The position numbers and the translations under genes were made by a program. Below the pieces are notes generated by a model. That model saw nothing but the letters and a program-made list of their open reading frames with translations. It had not been told where the DNA came from and made no database searches. Positions 12,201-24,200 of a stretch of 64,000 bases of DNA are shown here, piece by piece (the stretch's first letter is position 1; each line of letters starts with the position of its first letter). This DNA is from Caprimulgus europaeus (lineage: Eukaryota > Chordata > Aves > Caprimulgiformes > Caprimulgidae). Location of the stretch: assembly GCA_907165065.1 (NCBI GenBank), contig OU015533.1, forward strand, positions 29,280,578 to 29,344,577, in the 5' to 3' direction.

Positions 12201-15200
12201 TAACCTTTCATCTCTGCTTTGAGCTTCTTTGCTTTCACAACAACCTCTGCACCTTGTTCCTCCACCTCCTGAATTTTGCGTTTCTTTGATACAGCAGGAA
12301 GCGTAGAGTCACCAGATGGATCAAATATTTTTACTTCACTGTAATGAAGAAAACAGGTCTGTTTAAGTAACTAAAAGAGCAGCTAGGCCCCAGGTAAGAT
12401 CCTGCAGTTGAACATAAACTTTCCAACACAACCTCCTCAGAGTATCTGCAAATCAATCTTGCTCAGCTAACAAAGCATCTACAGGTAGTGAGGCACTTTC
12501 TCCAATGCATTAATTGTCCATCAGTAATTATGACTACAGGAGATACCCCACAAAGTACATCTGAACAGAAGATACCAGTTAAGTAGGAGTTTGGTTCCGT
12601 TTTATATTCAAGGCTCTACAGATCAATTACATTAGCCATCAGATTGATCTCTCTGCTACCGAAAGCCTTTCTAGCATAGCTCTATGGTCACAAGCACATA
12701 GCTCCCCACAGTTTGTTAAGTCCATATGAGCTTACCCTAAGGGTAATATATATACAGGATTAGAAGTAGCTTTTACTTTTCCTTTCCTGCACTGCTCCCC
12801 CATCATTATGTTCACAGGGCACAACTCACAAGGCAGGGTAATGTTATGGCTCATCTCTGTATCACTTGTATCAACTTTATGGGCAACTGAATAATCTAAT
12901 AGCAATGAAGCATTTTTTATTTTTTCTTACTCATTCAGAACAGAGTTCCTACTGAAGGAGAAAGGAGTTTTAAAACACTAAGCCCAAATTATTCCCCCCT
13001 CAGCAACATACTGAACATCTGAACCTCTCTGAAGTAGGAATCTGGTAGCTCCCTTGCACAGTTACAAAAACAACTGAGGCTACCAACTAGACTGGGAAGC
13101 ATGTGGTAATGCTAGCAGACAGTACCATCAATTCATCCTCTAAGCATCAGCAATTACTCTTATGGGTATTAATGCTGCATATTGCTTTACAGAAATTGAT
13201 TACACAGCCTTTTGCAAACAGGGGACTCTGCTTCAGTTAAACCCAAGCAAGAGCTCACTGGCTTCTTTGTCATTGTCAAAATGCTGCTGCTAATTAAAAA
13301 AAAATAATAATAATCAGCAAATAAATATGCCCAAGATAGCAAATGCACTCTCTCACATCTTTTTTTGAAAGCATATTGAATTGCTTCACTTGAACCTCAT
13401 CTCTAAAAACTACCTCACAATTAACTTTACACTGATGTAGCTAATTCATATGGGGTCCATAGTCCCATACAAGAGTAAGAGATTCTTGCCGATGTCTTTA
13501 GAACACTCGTTTTGCCCTTCTCATAATCTCCCTAAAGCAGCACTACTACCATTTTTGTACTACAAGGACAACTTGACAGGGGCTAAGTTAGTTTTCCTTT
13601 TAAGCAGCCAGTCTAAGCCAAACAGACAAGAACTATCTTCAGTCTCTTCCCCAAGCCTAGACATGTTTGCAAAGCATATCTAACAGTAGAAACACGTCCT
13701 GGCAGAAATTCATGACTCTTCATCTCAAGGGGTCAAAACCCAGCACGCATGTCTCCTCAACACCCTCCTCCCTAAGCTACTGCCACCTTACACACCCTGA
13801 TGCTTCATTTACTGACACTGTATTTTCAAAAGCTGCTCCAAAAATCACTACACTTTGAAATGCCTAGCATATGGAAACGTAAGTTACAGCTAGGCTTGCA
13901 AAAGACATTTGGGGACTGCAGATGGTTTTCCTCACAGAACTAGCACCCAGCCCTGGTTTTGCCAAGCACTTGCCCTCCCTACAACAAAGGTTAGGCAAAA
14001 TAAGCAGGCCAAGCTAGGCAAGAAGCCTGCAACCAAATCAAGCAAAAAAACCCCCAGATGTCACAGCTCAGACTAATAATAACCTGTTCAAATCCTTAGA
14101 TGTTCAGTTGTCCCAGTTGCAATTTACAGCGTCACTTCAGGCACCAGAAACTGCTCTAACATTGTCCAGAGTACAGACCTTATCTATTGCTTAAGATACA
14201 TATTACTTAATACAAACAAGACTTAAACAAGGAGATGAAGCTTTGCTCAAAACAAGTGGTTTCTTTCTTCTCTAAGAACAAGACAATTAAGTAGGTCTCT
14301 AGGACAGCTTCAAGGTCAATGGAATTTATTCAAACTCCAATTTTCTCAAATTTAATTTAGTCTAACTTGTATTAAATAAAACTGCTATATATTAACTCCC
14401 CAAATTATTCATCTTTTTGGGCTGATGTTGATAGCATCTAAATATACTTATCTTATGATGTCAGTAATTAACTATTGGAAAATGGGGACTGTTTTTCTAG
14501 ATCACTGGCTTTACCACAACTGTAAAATGTGGGGAAAATAGAAATCCCCATTAGCAATGAGACTTGTCATCAGTGCTTAAGAGCACAGAAAGTGTTTTCT
14601 GGATCTTAAGTCAACTCAGCCCACAACCAAAAAGCTTTTCAGAAATAAACCCATGGAAAATTACTTTTACACAGCCAAGCTGAAAGGAAAAAGTATTCAC
14701 CTTTTGTTTTGATACTTGTCTGCCCTGGCCAAGGCTTTTCCAGTGCCACTTATTCTTCTTATCTACAAGAAAAATTTGGAAGTGGAAAACAAATTACAAT
14801 AAAAACAATTCACAAGTTCTACAGCTCTTGAAAGGAATTAAAAAAGGAAAGACAGACATGTATTATTGGTCAGCATCTTGTGTACCTGTACAAGTCTTAT
14901 ACCTGGGAGCAGAATAGTGACAGGGAGGTAACTGGGATGAGAAAGGCTTGTGCCTTTCTAACACTGCTCTTCAAAAGCTCAATTAAATGAAAGAGCATCT
15001 AGTATTGAACCAAACATATCACAGCCATGTGACATAAAACATCATACCTCTAAATTGCCAGGATCAGCGCAAATTTGTGCACGCTTTCTTTTTTTGCAAT
15101 GATAACTGCATGTCAGGGTAGGTATCACCCCATGCCTGGCATAAAACCAACCTTAAAACCACAATACAGTCCCCAAACTGGATCTGAATTAAATCTGTAC

Positions 15201-18200
15201 CTGTCAGGTGATCAGTTGGTGTTTTTGGTATTAGTATGTCTCCTTGCCTTCGTTTCAATGGAAAGTATCACCTCCCATTAAATGCCCAAGGAGGAACAGG
15301 CAGGTTTTTCTGGATTTTTCTTTTTTTGTTCTGATGATGCCAGTACTGCAGCATTAGTATCAGATCTTCTAGCTTAGAAGGCTGAACCTAGTCATCATTT
15401 AAAAGATCACTAAAAGAGGAAAGCAAACCCTGCATTCTCCCAGCATGCTGTGCCAATGGCAACAGATCAAACTGCAGGTATAGAGAGGCAGGATATACAT
15501 TAGGTGGTGGGAGGGCAACACAGCAATTTGCAGAATAACATCTTGCTTTAGCTACAAAAGGTCCTTAAGACTAAACATCACCAGTGTTCAGATTTTGGGG
15601 AACCATGGTAGAAAAACCCAAATGTGCTTTCTTCTAAGGTGTTTACTAAGAGAAAGAAGCTATGAAGTAATGAGCACATCTTTGCAATTAATACAGAGAT
15701 GTAGTAGAATGTAAAGGTAATATAAAATAAGTCAGGCATGTAAACAAGAAAAACGGACATACAAACAAATGGGTGAAGCCAGATTGCAACCCCTACAGCT
15801 CCAGCCAAGGCTGGGAGGACTACAGAGTAAGAGTTGACACTAGATCACACAACTGAGTGAAGGGAAAAGACTCAGAAAGCAGGACATCAGGAAATCATAT
15901 CATAAACAAGAACGTCAGCTTCATGCAGCCCTTGACTAGACTCACCCCTCTCTCTTCCAAAAGCCTCAATCTTGTCTCTACTTTTAGTCTGTTCTCAGCT
16001 CCCATTTCAGCACTGGTATTCTCTCCCAGGGCATCGTAACGAATAGTCAAGGCAGTCTTAGCTGCCAGCATTCGAGAGATCTGAAAAAGTCAAAAAGAGT
16101 ATTAAATGCTAAGACTTAACATAAGGCAATGATTCACTCTGATCTGGAAACCATACCCACACACAAAAGACTACTAACTAGTCCAAAAAACAATTAGTAC
16201 ATCATTCTTTCAACATTGAAATAGTGTTAATGTAATACCTTATTTTCTTGATAGAGGGAAACACCTGAGACAGCAAGTTAGTTATACATATTCTACTCTA
16301 CCCCGAACTTTAGATCAGGTTAGTTTGAGGTGTAATTTCCAGCTGGACAGCTTTCTCCACAATTCATATTTATCCACCTGCATTATAAAAGCCTAAACTT
16401 TAAAAGCAAGCCACAAAAGTTAGTAGCTTTCATACAACAAGCGTCCAATTTCCAAGCAAGAAAGAAACATGCAACAGCCTAGTTTACTACCATGTAGAAA
16501 GAAGTTGTAACATACCCCTTGAGAAAGCCAGCATTACCGTGTAACTCAGCAGGAATGCATCTGTTATTACTCAGATACGCCAAACAGACAATCTCATTTG
16601 CTTTTTCAAACGGGACAATGACATTCAAAGATTTGCCAGACAGTGGCATTTTCCATGTAACCATGAAGCAATACAGTAAAGCAAGCCATGGGAAGAGTCT
16701 CACTGTGAAGCTCAAGCCATCTCATCGACAGATATTCATGCTCTGGAAAAAGCCAAGCTGGTAAACAATCTTGCAACTCACCTTTCCTTTGTTTTTGGTA
16801 TTGCTTTGTCCCACTAGGGAAGCATGATAGATAAGGCCAAATTTAGGGGTGTCTCGTTTAGTCTTCAATGCTCTGAAGAGAGCCTTCTCAGCACCCAGTA
16901 ACTGAACTGTAGAAGCTGGATGTTTTGCCAGATTCAAGAGAGAACCTAGAAGGAAGTGACACAGCAACAATAATTTGTCAGAGGAGCAGCTAGAGAAGCA
17001 GTAGGCTAGATTCCTACACTATTCAAAAGTAGGAAGCTCAGAGCCATCTATTTCTATGAGAGCTGCTTCTTGTTCATTTCCTGAAGGACAGGTAAGCCAT
17101 TTCAGTCTTTCATGCTTCAACTAACTCTGTCTTGGTTTCATTTCAGCAACAAGAAAGAAGGCTGAATCAATAAAACATATTCCACTGGAGTAATGCCTAC
17201 TCCTGACAAAGTCTGGCAGCAAGAATGTGTCATCAGAGAACTGCAGCATAGATAACTGAAATAAGGCTGTGACCTTGAGGCAGTCTTGACTATAAAAGCC
17301 TAATAACAGTTTGTCAACATTTTACCTCAGAAGTGACTGGACTATCAGCAGGAGTCTCAGTAAGTGTCTCAGAAGAGGTAGTGACTTAAGTTGCCCTCAT
17401 ATTCCAAAAAGAATTAGGCCAACTGAGAACTTCATCATCACAGACTACTACCAAGCTCATGCTGGTATTCTCAGATTCCTCAAGAGCTGCCTTCCCCTCC
17501 TTTTACCAGGACATGTTCATCAGGGCCTTGCATAATGCTTTTAGCTGACCAGCTCCTCAGAGAAAACCTCCAAGTCATCTAAGCTTTCTTTACACTCACT
17601 GATCAGTGTAACTCACCTGCATGAGCAATGAGCCTTGCTCCAACCAGTTCACCCACCATGATGGTGAGATTAGGAGCAATGGCCATCATTCTGTTCTTCA
17701 GGTAGTCATACAGCTGTGTCCGGTACTCAGATATTTCAATCACCTGGTACAGAGTTTGGTTACAGGAATCAGTATTAGCTAACTGACAATTAAGAGTTAA
17801 ACATACTGAAATGAGAAAGTGCTGAAAATTACAACGAAGACTACTAACAAAATGTACAGGCAACCATGAGCCAGTTACAGGAAGCTTTATACAGGGCATA
17901 TTCCCATAGCAGAGCTCCATCCACAAAGTATATTGGATCTGTATTGCTCATTCCCTTATGCAACTTATTTTCTCAGCAAAGCTCCCGATAAAGGAGCTGA
18001 CAACATGCCAAAGACAGCAAAGCAGAACAAAAATACTTAGTAAGGACATTTTCTTTAGGACAAAACCCTGGAACATTCAGTTTTCACATAAATCTTTGCC
18101 ACCATTCTCTTGAAATGGGATAAATGCTCTTTACTTGTTCCATACAAATACACACAATTAGAATGCACACAAAAAAGCAGCCCAGTCTAGACCAAGAACA

Positions 18201-21200
18201 GGAACTCACTACTCCTATCTCTGCCACTCCCTGGTAAAATCACAAAGGGATCAACTGGCACAACAAAAGACAGTGGGAGTTCACACATAATCTAGATGAA
18301 AGGAGGATAGGGCTCCTAACTCTTCTGAGACCTCAGTGCTCCACTTTTAACCCAGGGTTTATCACTTAGCTTCAAAAGTGACAGATTAAAAAGAGGCTAC
18401 ACAGTACCATTATCTCAAGGACTTAAAAAGCACAGGGATGCCAAAATTCCAACCAAAAACAAGACTGCCACTTTCAGAAGACTTTGGACAGACACCAACA
18501 GCCTGAGATGGCTCAGATGAGGTAGTGACTGTGCACCCTCATGTCTGTACATCAGGAGAACAACAATATAGGAATCATCACTGCCATCATAAGTGTGTTA
18601 GCATTGCCCTGAGAAAATCTCTCCTTGGCAGAAGAGGTGCTGATATGGATAAAGTAGAGTTCCTATTGCTATTCATCCGTGGGTACATACCTGATCACAG
18701 AGAAGGATTATGTTGTTTATATCTTCTTCTGATACTTCTGTCCCCATGGAAATCTCGGCAGCAGCCTTCACATCCTCTTCGATCTCCTCTGGTAGGATGT
18801 CAGAAACGTCAGAGGAGGCAAAATTGCTTCTGTCTCCTGTGGGGGACAGACGAAAGCATGTTTGTGCTGAGGGCAAGATGAAGTAGTAGAAAAAAAAAAA
18901 AAAGGCACAGAAACAGATGGAAGATAAAAGGTCAAAATAAAAACAGTGAGCCAAGTCTGCTGTCATCCTATTCCAAACTCCCAAAATACATGTCAGTGTT
19001 CTAACGTTACATTTATGCCAGCTGAGAATGGTTGGAAATACTAAATTTGAATTTAGGAAAAAAGCCCTTATTCTGCAACACTGCACACCTCTTTTCAGTA
19101 GCTGCTTGCTGCAAAATTTTCAGTCACAAGATTACAAAGGAAGAACTCCAGGAAGCAAGCAATCATTTACCACTAACCAAACCTATGTAATTCTTTCTAC
19201 AACTGGGGAAAAAACTCCCTTAAAACAACAAGTGTCCCTCTCTGGACTGCAAACTTCATTATTAAAAAATAAAATAAAATTCATCAGTACAAAGCACACA
19301 CCTAAGCACACACCTAAGCACACACTTGCCTTTGGACACAGGCAAGTGTCCAAAGTATTACAGCAGTCATTCTTTCTGCTCTTATGAATAATTATAGCAG
19401 TTGTAGTCTCCAAGAACACACACAAACAGGCAGCAATTCTCTTTATATCAGTTTTTTGGCAGCTAATTTCCAAATTGGTCTGCTGATTAACTGCTATTCT
19501 AAGAAGATATGCTAGTGGTCTATGAAGAACTGCCTGGTTATATGGTATTAGCTTTCTCTTAAGCTTCAAAACAGTCAATTACATCAACATACTGATGCAA
19601 GAATACACTACTTTTCTACTGACAGCACGACTGCATACATGGTCATTACTAGCTGGATGAGTGAATGAGTGGCTGGTCTACAAATCAGTGCCATTAATGC
19701 ATTGCACTCTAACATGCAACATTCTCCAGGCTCACCTCTCTCCTTATTACTCACCAACTTTCCGCACACATTTACAATACATTAGGTTATCTGTGATGAT
19801 TTTGCCCAGCTCAGGGAAGTGCCAACCATACCATTCCCTACAGCGCATGATGTAGTTATTCAGTTCTTTGTCCAAGTCATCAAGAAGTGCTAAGAGAAAG
19901 AAGAATGGACTTTTTTTTCTAAAAAGTTAATCTAACAATGGAAAACTCTCAAATCAACAAATGTAAATAGTGTAAAGGGAGATAAACTGAAGTATTTCAT
20001 GCCATATAGACAGAAATGAAACATAAGCTGCAGTACACTTGAAGTTTTTACTTTTCAGAGAGCTGCACAATCCCAGGCACAGTATTATAGAAATATTAGA
20101 ATTCCCATGAGTGTGACCTAAAGAGTCACACTCATGGGAATCACCGAGACTGTCTTGTACAGACTCCTTTAACAGCTGTAAAGCACATTCCTCTAGAAGA
20201 GCAGCAGCAGTCAGTTATTCTTCCTCTCAATCAGCCAAAGTGCTACATACAAGATTGATGTAAAACTCAGCCATCTAATAAACTTTAACAAAAATGTTTT
20301 CATGGTAAAAAACCGATCTTGGATTCAATGACTTGATTTAAAAGATTGTATTAAAACCTTTAGTTGCCTTTATAATATAAATATACCCAAGTCCAATAGG
20401 CTCACCATTTACCAGATATGACCAATAACCAGATTTGCAACATAAGAGTATAACACCCACAGTATATATTGCTGCAGAGTCCTGAGGCAAAAATATTTCC
20501 CGCTAACGCAATACCAACATTCACATCTGTTGTCTCAGTGGTAGTGACGAAGGAACTGAGTTAAATCATTAACTTCAGCTTAACTTTGTTTCATCATTGA
20601 CAACAGTCTGGGAATTAATATTCCAAACAGGATTCCTCACCACTGCTTCACAGCAAGTATGCCCTTTATGATGTGGATGTCTTCAAGGAAAAAATGAGGA
20701 ACGGGCTTTCCTAGCTGCGTTTACAATTTCAGTCCCCCATCAGGAAAGTAAGGAGATGGAATGCAGCGTTACACACTACAGTGGGTTTTACAGGACTAAC
20801 CTAAGAGACTATTTCTACATTGCTCTCTGTGCAAGATACCACCAAAATGAACGGTCAGATAATCCCATCCTGTGAGGCCCATTCTCCCAACACTACTCAG
20901 AAGGGAGGCATGTTGGGAAGTCCTCAGAGGACTGAATTAATATTGCCTGTATTTCAGCTCATCTCTATGCTAAGAAAAAGTGGATGTCAGTTTATCACCC
21001 TAAAAATGTTCCTGTTTGCAGAAAACCCTGTTAAGAAAACACACCTTATGCCTAGTTGAACATCAATGTCCAATTTACTGAAACGTGCTAGGAGGAAACT
21101 GACAGCAATACTTTTCTGTAACGAACATAAAGAAGTCAGCAATCCTAAGATGAACCCATTAATAATTTAAGTTCTAAATATACTTACAAATTGCCTGGAT

Positions 21201-24200
21201 AATCATGGTATCTACTTTGTCTGGGCTGAATTTCAACTTGTATCGGGAAAGGCTGAGGAGACAGAAATAGAGTTCCATGAGCATCCTGACAACCTGCTGC
21301 AGAGTATGTCCCACCTGTTCCTATTTTACATTAATATAGCTGCCCATACGCTCATTCACACCAGCTCAGTTTTATGCCACTGACTGCTCTCAGCTCTGGC
21401 CAGCAGCCACACTGACACAAGTTTCACAACAGCTCCGACACGTGTACATGCACATGCCCCGCGACCAGGGTGAAAGGGAAAGTTAAGGCCCTCCCTCTGT
21501 ACCACGTGCAGCAGACTGAACATGAGTGCTGTGGCAGGAAATTGTCTGTTGTTTTCCTTCTGCACGGTTCCCCACAAAAACTGTTTGTCAACAGCATTTC
21601 CAGTTCTGCACTGGCTGGAAGCAATCCACAAAACTGTACCTACCCAGCAGTAAATATCAGCCAGGCTAATGTGAAGCAACAAAAGAAACTTCCTGGAACA
21701 GATTCTTATTGTCTGAGAAAGCTCATTACCATCTGGCTTTAATGTATGTTTGAAATTTCTCAGTATGCTACATTAAAAGACACTTACTATCAAGGAGGAT
21801 TTGCATCTTCAAAGTCCTTTTTCAATATTAATGCCCATTTTCTAAACACACACCTATTTTTAAGGAATTAGCTGCAGCAAAGCAGTTCTCCAACTTGCTC
21901 ATGGACAGGACAGGCTCATGTCAGAATATGGATTAAAAGTTACTTATGAATGAATGCTTGACCCCATGCTGATCCAAGAACTTTGTATTTAACTACTGCT
22001 TCACTAAAACTAAAAGGCAGTGATGGCAAGGTGGGAAGCAACTGCCTTTAACATTTACATTACATATAGTACAAATATATATTATGTCATAAATCAGCAA
22101 ATCATGGTCTTCAACTTGTCTCTCAGTGGCAACAGGGTTATAAATGACCCATTTGACTGCTACAGAGACATTTCAAACCAAATCCTAAAGTACATAACAC
22201 ACAAAGGAAAGCTATCAACTTCAAGTGAAGATGAAGCCTTCCCCTGAAGGGTGCGTGCAAACTGGAAAGCCCTTCCCTTATAAAACAAGGTTTCAGATAC
22301 AAATGTCTTGACCTCCAGAGTTTGAGACCATGGCACATACTCACAGACACTTCCAGCAACACAGCACAGCCAAGGACACACGAGTGGGGCAGACAGGGGT
22401 TGAAAGAGAGCTGTTCTAGAACTCACCTGTGTGCCAGCCCCAGACACATGGCTGCCATCTCTCGAGAAGGGAGGCCTGTAATGAGCCCCTCAATCTGTGA
22501 GCGAATTCCTCTCATCAGCTCTGTAACCATTGGGCTGTGGATACAACTCAAATTCAGCTTGTCCTGCAGGATGGAAATCAAAGGCCCAAAGTCAGGCATG
22601 ACAATGGCATTCCTCTAAAGCCCTTCCTCCAGTAGCCTTATCTCATTACGCCTGGCTTTCCCACTGCAATCCCGTGATCACACAACAGTTTCAGTCATCT
22701 TTGATCCTCAAGGTAAGAACACACACAGTCCCCAACAAAGTAACAATTCCAGTTTGAGGAAGAGATTTATAATTAATGCTTTATCTGCTATGTGGACAAT
22801 GGAATCAAAGATTCAAGATTCTGCAGTTTACTAGAAATAGTTTGGCCACGAAGAGAAAATTCAGAGGTAAAAGTTTGGGGGCTTTGGGTCTTTTTCAGAG
22901 AACAAAACTGAATAATTCGTTCAGAGTCCTTGGTATTATTCACTTTAACACTAAATCCTGATCATTTTGCAGCCTGCACCAGTCTCCTAAGACACCATGA
23001 GGAGGTGATCAGAACAAAAAGTCACTGGAACAGGGAGCAATCAGCCACAAGATGGGAACACAGTATTTGACACCTAAGAGACACTGGAGAAAGCAGTCCA
23101 CCTCTACTGTACTTCCTTCCTTCCTCTGGTAGGCAACGACCGAAGGATGCACACAACTGTTTGTAGACTGAGGAAGGCAGGACTCCCAACAAGACAATAC
23201 ATCATCACACCACTATTGCTGCATCTGTTAGTGAGGAATAAGCTTGTCTGCTTGGCTGGTTTCGTTTGGTTCCTCCCCTCCCTCTTTTCGTGGATGGGAT
23301 CATCAGGGAAATTATTTTTTTAATCTGCTGTTGGTTTCTAACCAAAGCTTAAGAGAGAACTCAAGCAATCCTTAACACCTCAGTGCACTTTTACCATATA
23401 ATTCATCTGGGCACTCAAGACAACATCTTCCCAGCATGCATGCAGTATAAGTTTGATCACAAGGATTAGCTGTCTTTCACACTGCAAACACAGCATTGGC
23501 AGGGTAATCCATTGCTAATAACTGCAACATCTCTGGAACCTGACTATAAGATTTCAGTAGCATGAGACAAAACGAAGAATGGTAAAATCAGTTATCACCT
23601 TTATGACACCTCCAAGTTTGGCATCTGCTACAGCCAACTGTTCATGGGCATCCTTTGCCACTATTTTCTTGAGAATTTTCTTCAAGTTCTTGCTGAGCTT
23701 GCCTTCTACAAGAGCTGTGGATGCTGTATAAAACAAAAAGAACAAAGATGCAGTTTCTTTTCCCCTCCTAAAACCTGTAAAAATAGTACTCCTGACTTGT
23801 TATTTTTATTTTAACTGCCTACAGTAGTTTTAGTCTGAGCTGCAATACTACTTCACTATGCAGTGGCTAAAATCAAAATGGAAGGAAGTTACATACTTGC
23901 TCCTTCAGAGGCCTAAACCAAAAACCCTTCTCCCAGTTGCCTCTTCTTTCTCCATGTGGTTTCAGTTCTATTTCTGACAATTTTGTTTAAGGATCTCTAC
24001 AAACAGTATGCCATATGCTTTAGATATATGTTTAACACTTCCAAAGACAAAGTCATATGGGAACATTTTGTGTATCATTTAATTAACCAACTGTTTTACA
24101 GGTTTCTTAGTCAGAAACCATGATACCCTAAATTGAGTAATGGCTTATTTGCATCCTCTGATGATGATGATAATGTATTGTCTAAAGCCCAAAGAACGAT

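Noticed and set aside
23040-23205. GTGATGA on the minus strand in NOP58 intron 4
   Set aside because: The nearest suitable CTGA is about 155 nt away and no stem closes the segment.
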